From positions 31,427,254 through 31,491,253 of the forward strand of contig JAFMSR010000005.1 of NCBI GenBank assembly GCA_022818135.1: a DNA stretch of 64,000 nucleotides, written 5' to 3'. Source of the stretch: Saxidomus purpurata (Eukaryota; Mollusca; Bivalvia; Venerida; Veneridae). The notes beneath the pieces were generated by a model. The model was not told the origin of the DNA. It made no database searches and was given only the letters and a program-made list of their open reading frames with translations. The translations under genes were made by a program, and so were the position numbers. Shown one piece after another: positions 11,778 through 23,164 of the stretch (within the stretch, counting starts at the first letter, position 1; the number at the start of each line of letters is the position of its first letter).

Positions 11778-12019
11778 AGAAGTCAAAAGCTATCTATATA
11801 TGGTAACTTAATTGTTTGATACCCCTAAACACTATTGCATAGCTTCAAGTAACTCCCATAAGTGCATGGTTACTAAACTATGTGCATTACTTGCACGCAA
11901 TTAACATGAATCAAACCAAGTCAAACAAGGGGCATTAATTGAAATAAATTCAAATTGTTCAAACCCATAAATATGTCAGTTGTTACTTTTTCTTACACTT
12001 CATTCTAATGTTGCCTATT
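11778..12019. other. Unassigned spacer
   Basis: AT-rich, no recognised feature. It separates the family A copy from a complete family C element. Confidence 0.5.
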
Positions 12020-12958
12020 TATACCCCTCTCCCCCACGCCCCTCCCCCACCCAAACACAAAGTGTAAAGGGGGAGTATACTTGCATCAGCTTGTCTGTCC
12101 GTTCGTTTGAATATTGTGGACACTAAATCTCCAATACCTCTGGTCAGAATTTAATGATACTTCACACAAGTGATAAGTACAATGCTTAGTTGTGCATGGT
12201 CTGTGTTTTGAGTCTCTATGTCAAAGGTCAAGGTCACAGGGGCTCAAGATAGTAAAATCTTGTGGATGCTAAATCTCCAATACCCTTGTCAGAATTTAAT
12301 GATACTTCACACAAGTGATAAGTACAATGCCTAGTTGTGCACTGTCCATGTTTCGGGTCACTAGGTCAAAGGTCAAGGTCACAGGGGCTCAAGATAGTAA
12401 AATCTTGTGGATGCTAAATCTTCAATACCCCTTTTCAGAATTTAATGATACTTCACACAAGTGATAAGTACAATGCCTTGTTGTGCATGGTCTATGTTTC
12501 GGGTCACTAGGTCATAGGTCAAGGTCACAGGGGCTCGGGATAGTAAAATCTTGTGGATGCTAAATCTTCAAAACCACTGGTTAGAAATTAATGATACTTC
12601 ACACAAGTGATAAATACAATACCTTGTTGTGCATGGATGATGTGTCGGGTCACTAGCTCAAAGGTCAAGGTCACAGGGGCTCGAGATAGTAAAATCTTGT
12701 GGATGCTAAATCTCAAAAACCTCTGGTCAAAATTTAATGATGTTTCGGGTCACTAGGTCAAAGGTCTAAGGGGCTTTAGATAGTGAAATCTTGTGCTCTT
12801 TTAATCTCTTAAACCCCTGGTCAGAATTTAATGATACTTCACAGAAGCCTTAGTTGTGCAGGTCCAATAATCAAAGCATCAAATATTACATAAATTTTAT
12901 ATACTGTGTCAGTGGGGTGATTGGGGGGTATTCATCACCTTCAGTGATAGTTCTAGTT
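12020..12958 (+). mobile_element. Family C element, complete, with 146-bp tandem core
   Basis: The 5' end TATACCCCTCTCCCCC pairs with AAGGGGGAGTATAC about 40 bases on. The core has five units with measured spacing of 145-146 bp (AATCTTGTGGATGCTAAATC at 12256, 12401, 12547, 12693). Units contain CACACAAGTGATAAGTACAA and AGGTCAAGGTCACAGGGG. The 3' side has GGGGGGTAT (inverted copy of the 5' start), hairpin ATCACCTTCAGTGAT (12934-12948) and AGTTCTAGTT. This is the Helentron-like terminal plan, with no coding sequence. Confidence 0.8.
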
Positions 12959-13163
12959 GATCTTATACTGTTTTCATTAATGTTGCCTTTGAAATTACAT
13001 CACTTAACTGCCACTCTGCCATTTTGGAAGCAATATAAGCTAAAAAAAAATAAAAATTGATGGTGTATTATTGAACAGTATAAACATCATGGAATAAATG
13101 CATCATCTTGTAATATTGCTAAGCAGTCTTCACCCCTTTGCTAGTGGTTTCTTGCTAGTATTT

Positions 13164-13330
13164 AGCTTAACTATTTGAAGAATATATATGTAGAGCTATA
13201 ACAGTCACGCCGGCGTCGGTGTCGGCGTTGCAGCTTTGGTAAAAGTTTTGCATGCTAGGTACTATCATGGACATATCTCAGTAAGGTAGCACTCCATACT
13301 TTTTTTAGCCCTCAGCTTTGTTCGAGCGAC
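13164..13330 (+). mobile_element. Family B element, 5' fragment
   Basis: AGCTTAACTATTTGAA matches the complete family B start AGCTCGACTATTCGAA with three differences. It is followed by GAGCTATAACAGTCACGCC, a CGGCGT-rich tract and AAAGTTTTGCATGCTAGGTA. No 3' end is found. Confidence 0.6.
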
Positions 13331-13689
13331 ACCAACAAAGTAGGCCTATCACATATGAACAACCTGAGAACCTGAAAATAGAATAAGTGTTTCACTGTGA
13401 ACACATTGCCAGTGTAAACATATTAATACAATTTGTAAGTCTGAACTGCCTTTCTTTCCTGAAAATTTTAGTTCCTATTTATTCTGTTGGAGGCCAGAAT
13501 TCACTGCAGTCTGAGACCATTCTGGCCCTTTTTTCCAAACCTGTACAAAATTACCTGTATATATTTCACACTAGGTGACACTGTTTCTGGCTTGCAGACT
13601 ATATAGATATGTAAACAAACTCATTGAACAAGGTGCTTAAGCATGAAAACATTTTGCTAGCAGTAAAAGTATGTACCCCCCCTGTAAAA
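13331..13689. other. Unassigned spacer
   Basis: Moderately AT-rich DNA with no recognised gene or repeat. A short open frame at 13387-13578 has no supporting features. Confidence 0.4.
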
Positions 13690-14347
13690 AGCTTGATTAT
13701 TGTCGAGCCGCTTGTGAAAGCTCGATATAGTTGTCCAAATGGCGGTTCGGTGTATGTGCGTGCGAAAGAGTTTAGCTTGTCCGGACTGTAACTTATCCAT
13801 GGATCAAGGGATTCTTAAATAACTTGGCACAAATGTTCACCATCATGAGAAGGAGTGTCATGCGCAAGAACCAGGTCCCTAGGTCTAAGGTCAAGGTCAC
13901 ACTAAGAGGTTAAAGGTCAAATTCAAGAATTACTTTGTCCGGAGCATTTCTTCTTCATGTATGGAGGGATTTTGATGTAACTTGGTACAAATGTTCCCCA
14001 CCATGAGACAGAGTGTCATGCGCAAGAACCAGGTCCCTAGTTCCAAGGTCAAGGTCACACTTAGAGGCCAAAGGTCAGATACAAGAATAATTCAGGAATG
14101 ACTTTGTCCTGAGCATTTCTTCTTCATGCATGGAGGGATTTTGATGTTACTTGGCACAAATGTTCACCACTATGAGACGGAATGTCATGCGCAAGAACCA
14201 GGTCCCTAGGTCTAAGGTCAAGGTCATACTTAGAGGTTAAAGGTAAAATTCAAGAATATCTTTGTCTGGAGGATTTCTTCTTCATGCATGGAGGGATTTT
14301 GATGTAACTTGGCACAAATGTTCACCACCATGAGCTACCCTTGTTTT
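13690..14347 (+). mobile_element. Family E element (173-bp units)
   Basis: The start region TTGTCGAGCCGCTTGTGAA and AGCTCGATATAG is followed by about three and a half units of roughly 173 bp. Units contain GAGGGATTTTGATGTAACTT, GCACAAATGTTCACCA, GTCATGCGCAAGAACCAGGT and AAGGTCAAGGTCACACT. The copy ends in GAGCTACCCTTGTTTTT, a shortened form of the CTTGTT end. It is more homogeneous than the 1-819 array. Confidence 0.75.
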
Positions 14348-15478
14348 TAGAATTACTTCCCTTTGTTGTTACTATAAATAGCTTATATTGTAACTTTTGT
14401 ATTACTGGCCGTAGATAAAAATCGAGACGACTTTTCTGTGGTACAACATGCATGTTACATCCACTATTTAGGTGTACTTTGACCTATCTCTACTTGGTAA
14501 GGAGTTAGCCCTTTTGACTGCTGGCGGCTCGACATGTTGCACGTGGGCATCTAGTCTAAGCCATAAAGCTGATTTTCACTTGTTTACAAAATGTCACCAT
14601 GATCACTGCGCATATCATCTCTGCACTGGTTTTCCAGACCCATGTTTTCGCATTTGCAAACATGCAAACTAAAACTCAAACAACAAAATTTGGCACTTAA
14701 ATTTGATTTAAAGTTCACAGGGCTGTTTAAATTCCTTATATCTCTAAACTTTATAGAATTACCCCTGACCAATTCAAATTTGTGGCTAAAAAGTGTGGAG
14801 TGTCACCTTAAGGACTATCTAAATCCTATTTGATGAACATGATTTTTATTTTTTTAATGCAAAAATTATTTTTTGTTGTTCTCTTGTGCTTAGTTTTCAT
14901 TTTATTGGCATTTACATTCCATCGCCATTTTGTGCTTATTTCTGCATTTTCTGTCTATTTTTATAAGGGGGTATCAAGAACATATTTTGAAATACCAGTC
15001 AGATATGCCTTAAATTTAGCCTGAAATACACTAAGCATACTTGAAACTACATTTTGTATTATAACATACTAAAACATAATCAACCAGAATCAAGAGGCTT
15101 GCATAATCTATACCAAATAAGGTAAAAATGTAAAAAAAAGTGGCTATTTTGGTACTTTAACATCAAAATTATAGTATTTTATTCAAACCGACCCAGTCTA
15201 TATGCACAGAAAACACAGAAGTGACACTGCTTTTCAGTTCATGGCTTATTTTCATGGTCTTACTGCATTCCTAATCAAAGTACATGGCAACTAAAATGCA
15301 CACACTGCAGGCTGAGAAGTATAAGGGAGACAATTCAAATATAATATTCTTGACCAAGTAATTCATGACAAATGACAAAGACCACATGTTTCCAGTATTC
15401 AATTTCAGTTTAATTTAATTTTAAAAGACAATAACTTAAGCGTAGTCTTCATGTGATTAAACATCTACTGGAAATTAT
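14348..15478. other. Unassigned AT-rich DNA
   Basis: Several 60-66 codon open frames overlap on both strands with low-complexity products, consistent with chance. No repeat family or RNA was recognised. Confidence 0.4.
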
Positions 15479-15485
15479 GGGAAAT

Positions 15486-15539
15486 GTCATTTCGACGTCT
15501 GGTGTAAATGACATCATTAGGAGATAAATGACGTCATTT
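15486..15539 (+). promoter_or_regulatory. Cluster of CRE/ATF-like sites
   Basis: A perfect palindrome AAATGACGTCATTT (15526-15539, core TGACGTCA) and two partial copies (GTCATTTCGACGTC near 15486, AAATGACATCATT near 15507) lie about 100-150 bases upstream of the ATG at 15643. TGACGTCA is the canonical CREB/ATF site. Whether it drives the downstream broken gene, or is a transposon-terminal palindrome, cannot be told. Confidence 0.45.
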
Positions 15540-15642
15540 CCGTGATGCTGTAAATTAAAGAGTTGTTTTAAACAGAAAAACAGTTTTTAAAGTTACATGT
15601 AATTTTTGTAAAAATAATTTTTGGAGTTTTAAATACCTGAAA

Positions 15643-17471
15643 ATGGGAAGAACTAAAATAAGAAGGAGCTGTAAACATTCAAGAGGAAGAAAAAAGGGGT
15701 ATTTCAAGCCTGGACACCTTAAACATGAGCCAAGCTATGGAAAAGACTTACAAAATGATAAATCACCTGCAAAAGTACATTGAAGACTGACACTGTCAGT
15801 CTCAGATGCTGTGGATGTTCTACACCTGACAAAACACAACACCACAGAAAATGAAGCTTTACCATATAAGCTTAGACCAAAACCTGAAATAGAAACAAAT
15901 GAAAATGGTTATAATAGTGAGAATGATGAGAATTTCATTGTTGAGAAACAGTGTTTAGTGACACTTTTGTCTGAAGTACACCAACATTTTACACTGTGCC
16001 AATGCGTGCATAATCCTCAACATTGAAAGAATGCATGGTTTATGGGTGACACTGTCAGTCAAAGCTGCCACTACAGAAGTACCCTGGTTGAAATGTCATC
16101 CCGCATTAAGAAGAGAAGAGGTGTCATGTCGTCACTGCAGAACTTAATGAAAGGCTGCTGCTTCCTGTACTGAAATCCCGGATGGGCATAGATGATGTTT
16201 CATATATGTTATCATGCCTAAACATCAAGCAGCCGAGTACTTCTTTAATGCAAAGGAAGCTGAATGACCTATCGGACAAGGCAGAGGAAGTATGCGAGCA
16301 ACAATTACTCGAAAACCAGGAGTATGTCAAGCGCATACTGACTCTGTCCGGAAACACAGCTGGAGTAGATGTACAAACGGACAACGCTTTCCCATGCCGA
16401 CCCCAGGGTGGTGGAGAAAAGTGAAAGCAGAGTTTCAGTGAAGTGATTGAGCATCACACAACAAAATGCCTTGTTACGCAGTCAACCGCCAACAAGTTCT
16501 GCAAAAAAAAGGAATGTAAACTAGTGAGCGGATACTACTAAATAGAAGTTTGGATAAGATTCGTAAAAATAAAAAGTTAAAAGTAAATTCCATAACAACC
16601 GATGCCAGTAGCCAACTAGCAAAAGCTGTCCACGATAACAAAACAGAGCATAGAATTTCAATGAGACACTACAATTGTTATATTCATAAACGTAGAAATT
16701 TAGAAGAGAATCTAAGAGCTGTCAAAATACAATCAAAGCTTCCGACCAGACAAGAAAAGTCTGCATTTATTAAAACTTTGGCAGCCGCAATCAGAGAACG
16801 CGTTAGATTAGAACTGCAAAATGCGAAAACATTAAAATATGATGACAATGACTTCCTTTTTAAAATGCACTTCAGCCTTTGGAAATATTATTCCATGCTT
16901 CAGTAATAACCACAGAATGTGTCGCAAAGTCTCCACTGTGTGTCAGCACTGTATGGCTGTGCTTGGAAAGTACACCACCAAACATTTACCATACGGTCAA
17001 CATATAAAGCTGAACAATGCTGACATGCAAAACATCAAATCAGTAATTTGCAAAACTTTAGATGTGTATACAATAAAAGGAGTTGCAGAACTTTTCAATA
17101 CAAACAGATGTGAGAGTTTGCACTCTACAATTTTTAATTATGCTCCAAAATTTTCATGCTGGCCGAGAAATTTTGCTGGATTGTGTCATTCCACAACTCA
17201 GTCTAGAACACTTGGGAAAGGAGTTGCAACTGTCAAATTAGCATGTGCAATAGGCATAAATGTTAAATGCGGATCACAAATGTACTTTCAGCTTAAACGA
17301 CTGGACAGAAAGAGGAAGTACCATGCAGAGCGCAAGGAAACAGCTGCGTATAAACAATCTAGATACTTCCTGAGAAAACGCATCAACAACAGGTCTTTGT
17401 TTCAGGAATCACTTTATACTGGACAACCATCAGCATTAAGTCAAGAACATAGCTATGGTGTTAACTCCTGA
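15643..17471 (+). pseudogene. Mutator-like transposase-related gene, broken
   Basis: A single coding region is spread over several frames. The N-terminal piece (15643-15783) is very basic (MGRTKIRRSCKHSRGRKKG) and ends in TGA. The same frame resumes at 15811. A second frame covers about 16131-16424 (KSRMGIDDVSYMLSCLNIKQ). A third, 16550-16906, has TTDASSQLAKAV and HYNCYIHKRRNL. The last, about 16866-17471, has FSNNHRMC, CQHCMAVLGKYTTKHLPYG, NTNRCESLHSTIFNYAPKF and a terminal EHSYGVN. The order and the Cys/His and NRCESLH-type motifs fit the invertebrate 'Mutator-like transposase domain' proteins. The acidic residue of TTDAS could be the first catalytic Asp. At least three frame changes and one in-frame stop make it non-functional. 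No introns are evident. It could be a DNA transposon remnant or a domesticated relative. Family from recognition only. Confidence 0.6.
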
Positions 17472-17510
17472 TTTCATAACACATGTTTGTACTGAGAGGT
17501 TCTGTTATTT

Positions 17511-17561
17511 AATAAACTATAAATTGAAATGATAAAAGTATGCAAATTTCATATCAATAAA
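17511..17561 (+). terminator. Poly(A) signals downstream of the Mutator-like gene
   Basis: Two AATAAA hexamers lie at 17511-17516 and 17556-17561, 40-90 bases past the last stop codon. This is where polyadenylation signals would be expected. Confidence 0.45.
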
Positions 17562-17641
17562 CTTGTTCACAAAGTAACATGACTGTATTACCTTAAAAAA
17601 TGCACTTCTTATAGCCATGATGGCCAACACATTCCCTTCAT

Positions 17642-18030
17642 TATACCCCCGAAACGAAGTTTGGGGGGTTTTATAGGAGTCACCCGGTGGTTGGTTGGTC
17701 GGTCGGTCTGTTGCATTTTCCTTGTCCGGAGCATAAATTGAAAACTACTAGTTGGAATTCAATACAACTTCACACAATGGTCAAGCACATTGAGAGGAAG
17801 TGCAGTGCACAAGAACCATAACTCCATCTTGACTTATTACAGAGTTATTGTCCTTTGTTACTTTTCCTTGTCTGGAGCATAACTTGAAAACTACTGGTTG
17901 GAATTCAATACAACTTCATACAATGGATCAAGCACAATGAGAGGAAGTGCAGTGTACAAGGACTATAACATTTTATCAGTTATTGCCAAGAAAAATATCT
18001 CGTTTTAAGTTGGGTTTTTTTTGTAAGTTA
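17642..18030 (+). mobile_element. Family C element, 5' part of an interrupted copy
   Basis: Starts TATACCCCCGAAACGAAG and pairs with TTTGGGGGGTTTTATA. A GGTTGGTCGGTCGGTC tract and two units follow (TTTTCCTTGTCCGGAGCATA; GAGGAAGTGCAGTGCACAAG; CTCCATCTTGACTTATTACA). At about 18030 the text (AGTTGGGTTTTTTTTGTAAG) breaks off and the matching continuation reappears at about 19416. Confidence 0.75.
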
Positions 18031-19415
18031 CTCTAGTGTTATATTCAGAATGAAAAGAGGGCATGGGGCTGTCAGAAAAGGGCAGGGAGGCAGTGCGTGA
18101 TTTTCTTTCAGTGAAGGGCATTTCCATTAATTGTTGTGATTCATAATGTGTGCTAACTAACTACTGTAACACTAGCCTTTATGGCATTTTCCTGATAAGA
18201 GTAACAAAAGACATTATTAAAGCACAATATTGTATAGATCTACACTTTATTAATGTCATAAAATAACATGTAAAACAATGGGAAAACAGTGCCACTGATT
18301 ATAGGGGTGAAAGTTTAAAAAATTGAAAATCCTGAAACTGAAGCTGGGGGCCATAGGCCCCCGGAAGCTCCTGGCTTTTAGTTATTTCAGAGAGCTTCTG
18401 ATGAATTCCTAGAGACAGGATGTTTAGTTCAGTAGGCTTTGAAACTGAATGGGCATTGACCCTTCAGCCTAACTTTTCTTAGGACAAAGTCAAATTTTCA
18501 AGAGATAAGGTGAGGATTTTAAGGGTCGAGTCACGGGTCATAGAGTTAATGTAATAATCTCGAGGTGTGCATGCAATATTTTTCTGTTTGTTTCCTGCAT
18601 TTTTTTTCAGTTCCCTGTTTGTCACATATTTTCGCGACCTCGCATGTCTGTGATTTTTGTATATATTTCTTTGATTTTTGGCGATTGTAACAGTTTTTAA
18701 GACAAAGAAATCTGACAATTCTTTTTTTCTTTTTTTGAAACCATCGCTCGTTCTTTTTCAAGCTGTGCTAATTTACATTTTGCAGACACTTTCTGTAATG
18801 TTACAATTTACAAAATTTTTTGTTCGTTCTTTAAATTCTCAGCGAGAAATGTTTTGTATTTTACGACTATTATACTTACATTCCACTTACCCATCTTAAT
18901 TATCAGTCGTGTTCAAACGCATTTTGATCTCCACCGATCCGTAACTTTTTCTTTTGTTTAAAGTACTTGCAAATATTATTGAAATCCACCCCTAATAAAT
19001 GTGTGAACAACTCGGTCATTAAAATAATTAATAATTGATCGATTATAAACATAATTCGTGATGATTTATTCAACACCATGATTGCCTCGGTTTAAACCAT
19101 GGACCCTGATAACTTTGTACAAATATCAAAGAAAACGCCGACTAATTTCTGACATCACATACATGTGCAGTAACGACATGTGATTATCGGAAAATAACAG
19201 GTGTACATGTGGTGTCTTTTGACTGCCTCGGGCGTTTATGTAATCGGCAATCCAATGCAGAGCACACGTCGGATTAAGGTTAGGGCTGAATGGTGATGAT
19301 AAAGGACATAAAATATCATGACGTAAGGGCAAAATGGATGTTGAGAAGGGCAGAGTGGCAGCACGAAAAGGCGGCAGGGCACTGCGCCACGCCATCACGC
19401 TATAGATATAACACT
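18031..19415. mobile_element. Candidate 1.4-kb insertion with short terminal inverted repeats
   Basis: Comparison with the uninterrupted family C copy at 54884 shows this segment is foreign to the element. Its ends carry AGTGTTATAT (18035-18044) and the inverse ATATAACACT (19406-19415). Near each end are G-rich texts in direct orientation (AAAAGGGCAGGGAGGCAGTG; GAGAAGGGCAGAGTGGCAGC). It contains no convincing transposase frame. A B-box-like TTTAAACC scrap lies on the minus strand near 19080. It is best described as a non-autonomous DNA element of unassigned superfamily. Confidence 0.5.
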
Positions 19416-19495
19416 ATATTCTGTTACTACGAGCTTTCTTAGTTTATAAAGCAGTCTTTTGGGGGTATGAATCACATTTAGTGATATGTCTAATT
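19416..19495 (+). mobile_element. Family C element, 3' end of the interrupted copy
   Basis: ATTCTGTTACTACGAGCTTT and TTATAAAGCAGTCTTTTGGG match the 3' part of the 54884 copy. They are followed by GGGGGTAT (19461-19468), hairpin ATCACATTTAGTGAT (19471-19485) and TCTAATT. Confidence 0.75.
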
Positions 19496-19799
19496 TGTAT
19501 TGAAACATCATGTTAACACTGTAAATACCCTATGTACACTAAAGAATTCTCATGATGGAATGATAAATATATATAAACAGACTTTCATAATCTCTCAATA
19601 TAAAGTGGAAATCAATAATCTAAGCACACTCAAAGTATAACCACCAAAACAGGCACAGCCACAAAAATTTATATGAAAAGATTAAGAAATAGAGCAAGGT
19701 GAACATGATTGTATTGAAGATTCTGATATCTTCTACTGAAATACATTTACCTATGAAAATTAACTGGGGAAGATTCACAGAGAATTTAAATGTCCCATT

Positions 19800-20312
19800 G
19801 TAAACTCTATATATAATAATGCCGTATGATATGAATAGTAGGACTCCAAAGTACCGAAGCTGTTCAAGTCATGCAAAGGCATACCAGTATAAATATAGTC
19901 TAAACAACTACCATAGTCCGTGGTCACACAGTTAATCAACTGCTTTCAGCCAAGTTTGTCCCTGAAAACCCTTGCAACATTTTGATAATCTGAATGCTCA
20001 TACTTGTAATTGAAATCACCCATCAATAGAAAATTACTATTTTGCTGTCATAAATGCTCAGAAGCCTTGATATCATTTTCAACAGAAGATAGGAAAGCAG
20101 TGAAATTTGCAACAGTAGCAACCCTTGGCGGACAATAAACAAAACTTACTACATCTTCACTTACAGCTAGAAGTGCATACTCTATGCCTGAAACAGTTTT
20201 GCTGCTGAAACAAGTTATGGCTACAGTATTAATTTCACATTGAAATCTCAATATGCCTGAAAATCTTGTTTCTGCAAATCCAATTATATCAGCAGACATT
20301 AAAGTTTGTTCA
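19800..20312 (-). pseudogene. Exo/endonuclease-phosphatase domain fragment, probably Helentron EN
   Basis: On the minus strand the first part (20312 to 20048) reads SADIIGFAETRFSG and VVSFVYCPP, as in the N-terminal half of exo/endonuclease-phosphatase nucleases. A TGA and a frame change follow. Then come LLMGDFNYKYEHSDYQNV, with the catalytic GDFN at about 20009-20020, CLDYIYTGM, and GTLESYYSYHTALLY. The last block matches the usual SDH motif except that Tyr replaces the catalytic Asp. A further stop lies between GDFN and LDYIY. Its position beyond a Rep-coding piece on the same strand fits the C-terminal endonuclease of Helentron proteins. A LINE endonuclease is the alternative. Confidence 0.55.
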
Positions 20313-20316
20313 TGTT

Positions 20317-21464
20317 TTACGAGGAATGTTCAAATATGAATGCATCTAAGCACATAAAAATGTATCCTTGATAGATTTCAATGAAAATTTTATTTTGTCC
20401 CTCGAAGTATTCACCTCCAACAGATATGCAAAGTTTCAGTCTTCTAATCCAATCCTTGAAGGCATTTTCATAGTCTTTTCTAGGTATACTATGAAGACAG
20501 TGGAATATTGCAGAACGGAGGTGTTTGCGCTGGACAACTTTTCGACCAGAAAGGTATTTTTTGAGCCTTGGGAACAAAAAGAAGTCACACGGGGCAAGGT
20601 CAGGCGAATACGGAGGGTGAGGGAGCACAACAATCTTTTCCTGCTTCAGAAAGTCTTGTACAATAGACGCCTTGTGCGATGACGCATTGTCATGTAGCAA
20701 TCTGACACTGGCCAAACCAGTTGCAGGTCTTCCATTTTTTAAATATTTCTTCAGTTTTCGAGGAACTTTAGTCTTGTAAAACTTCGCATTTAAGGATTTG
20801 CCTTTAGGTACAGCAACCTGAATGGCAGGACCCTAATTTGTGAAGAATATGGCATACATTACCTTCCTGACACTCATGGACTGCTTTGCAATGCATGGTC
20901 TTTTGCCAGACTTTGTTGCCCATATTTTGTTTTGAATCTTTCATTTGGGCTCAAAAAAGTGAACCCATGTCTCATCACCAGTGACGACATTTGCAAAAGA
21001 CAGTGCATTGTAATTTGGAAACTGTTTAAGCAACATTTTTGCGCATTGCACGCGTGCCTTTTTCTGCTCATCTGTCAACAGATGGGGAATCCATCTAGCA
21101 CAGATCTTTCTCATTTTCAAATTACGTTTCAGAATTGCATGAGCTGCTCCTAATGAGATGCCAACCATACTAGGTATTTGCCTAGCGGTGTATCTTGCAT
21201 CAGTAGCAACTATTTCTTGCACTCTACGACCATCTTGGCAGACGTTGCTGTTTTCAGCCAACAGCCATGTGGTGCATCTTTTGTTGAAACTAACCCACAT
21301 TTGAATTTCATAAACAAAGGAATAACTGTTGTAAAAGACATTTCATTATGCCCATAAACAGAACATATTTCATCAAAAATGTCTTTACACCCTATGCCAC
21401 GAAAGCAACGACTCTTAATATAGGGCCTTATTTCAATGGCGTACGCTGACCTTCTTCCAACCAT
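20317..21464 (-). pseudogene. mariner transposase, frameshifted
   Basis: The minus-strand coding region starts at the ATG at 21464 (MVGRRSAYAIEIRPYIK, first helix-turn-helix). It shifts frame around 21250 into a second HTH region (VGISLGAAHAILKRNLKM) and TGDETWVHFFEPK (first catalytic Asp, about 20960-20984). It then passes through a damaged segment with a stop and frame changes. It ends with the 20715-20317 frame, which has LLHDNASSHK and PPYSPDLAPCDFFLFP. The two latter Asp residues are separated by exactly 34 residues, the D34D spacing that defines mariner. Total length of about 1.15 kb suits a 345-residue protein with small indels. The sequence TTACGAGGAATGTTCAAAT at about 20318 resembles a mariner terminal repeat. 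No matching inverted end was found near 21500, so the 5' end may be truncated. Confidence 0.85.
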
Positions 21465-21539
21465 TTTTGTATTAGTATACACGAGTAGGTAATATTTAGC
21501 GAGTGATAGACACTTTTTAATGGGTGTGGTATCAGTATG

Positions 21540-22510
21540 TGTGGGGATCCACACTGTTGAAATTCAACAAGGTCAAAATAGTTGAGTATTTCACCAGTAG
21601 GCTGTGATTGATGTTTCAGTGTGTGCTTGATGAGTTTCTGAATTGTACGATCAAAGTACCAAGCACAAGTTACTGGGGTGATTTTATCAACATGCACTTG
21701 TCTCGCCAAGACATGGCCTGCACTTCTTCTAATGACATATCATTTCCATTTACAAGCTTCGATAAGGGCTGGAGTACAGGTACCCATTTTGTCTCTGCAG
21801 CAAAAAAGGAACAAAACCATGTAGGTATCCCAAGCTGGCATATCATAGCAAAAACATCTCTTTTTGTTAGCTTCCCAGTATGGTGGAGAACCACACAATG
21901 TTCTTAGTACTCTATATCCATCATTTTGCAAAGTCAATTTGTCTACAAAGCCGTAAGTAAAGAAGTCGCGTGCAGTGAAAGTCAGTCCTTTTGTCTTACA
22001 TTTCCTTATGGCAAGGGAGACTTTTTCTTTTATCTGCCTATTTTGTAGCCTTTCCAACTTGAAAAATATGTTTGGCACACACAATGTTACTCGACAATCA
22101 ATATTACAGAGTTCCCACTTGCAAATGTCACTGTAACGCAGCGGAGCTGAACACAGAATTATCTAGCCGATTTTGGCCACAGAATATGGTTTTGAAAAGA
22201 TAGAACCTCAGCATTGAGATCTTGAAATAAGCCAATGGGGGTATTTTTCTCACTTGGTGCTACAGACAACACCATTAAATTCTAGGAAGTCTATAGACTA
22301 TAAGTGGGTATCAAGGTTACCTGTTGGCCTATTTGCAAAATTTTCTTCAGTCTCACCATCATCAGACTCACACTGTTCTGCATCAATGCTAGAATTAGCC
22401 TCATTTGGAAACAATGGATCTATGGAATTTGGCATTTCATTTGGATGTTGAAGCCATGTTTCATTCACAGTAATGCCTTCATTTCTAAATAAAGAACTGT
22501 TGTCAACCAA
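21540..22510 (-). pseudogene. Helitron/Helentron Rep-domain remnant
   Basis: The minus strand carries, in order, an acidic N-terminal piece (22510-22298: NETWLQHPNEMPNSIDPLFP), a linker (CKWELCNID, NIFFKLERLQNRQI; 22140-22020), and the Helitron N-terminal-like core. The core reads SLAIRKCKTKG, YRVLRTLCGSPPYWEANKK, ICQLGIPTWFCSFFAAETKW, SWRDKCMLIKSP, PVTCAWYFDRTIQKLIKH and VEFQQCGSPHI. The frame changes several times (about 22290, 21880, 21700), so it is inactive. Text stops matching just after GSPHI, before the HUH/Tyr part of Rep. No helicase follows. The mariner begins within about 80 bases, then the endonuclease fragment. Confidence 0.75.
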
Positions 22511-22551
22511 CCACTTTGCTGCAGCAAAAACTTTATTTGGTCTTATTAGCT

Positions 22552-23105
22552 TTTCTGATGGATGATTGTCCGTTGTCCGTCATCTGTCAACATTTTGATT
22601 CAAATGACATCTTCTCTAAAACTAAAGTAAAAAATAGGCCAATGTTGATGAAACTATGCAGAGAGGTTCCTTGCATAAAGCTCTGCCAAAATTGCTCAAA
22701 GAATTCTTGTCCATGAAGAACTCTGGTTGGTTTGGCAACAAATAGGAAAAACCATAAAAATCTTCTTCTCTGAAACCACAAGGCCTAGAGCTAAGATATT
22801 TGGCATGTAGCATTGTCTAGTGGATCTCTACCAAGATTGTTCAAATTATGAACCCCGGGCCAAAATTGACCCCGTTAGGGTGGTCACTTAGTTTTGCATA
22901 GGCTTATATAGGAAAAACTTTAAAATCTTACGCTCTGAAACCACAAGGCCTACAGCTGAGATATTTGGCATTTAGCATTGTCTAGAGGACCATTACCAAG
23001 ATTGTTCAAATTATGACCCCTGGTTCAAAATTGACCCCGCTTGGGTGGTCACTTAGTTTTGCATAGGCTTTATAGAGGAAAACCTTTAAACATCTTCTTC
23101 TCTTT
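22552..23105 (+). mobile_element. Family A element, both ends truncated
   Basis: Begins at the internal text GCTTTTCTGATGGATGATTG and includes CCAATGTTGATGAAACTATG, then two core units (GAAACCACAAGGCCTAGAGC; CATAGGCTTATATAGGAAAA; TAGCATTGTCTAG). It stops at about 23105 without the 3' hairpin. It abuts the Rep remnant. Confidence 0.7.
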
Positions 23106-23164
23106 CATGCCATTTCTTTACTACGGAAGCCCAAAAGTGCCACTTTGATTTTATTTAAATTTAT

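Noticed and set aside
20368..20682. 104-codon plus-strand open frame
   Set aside because: Antisense shadow of the mariner C-terminal region.
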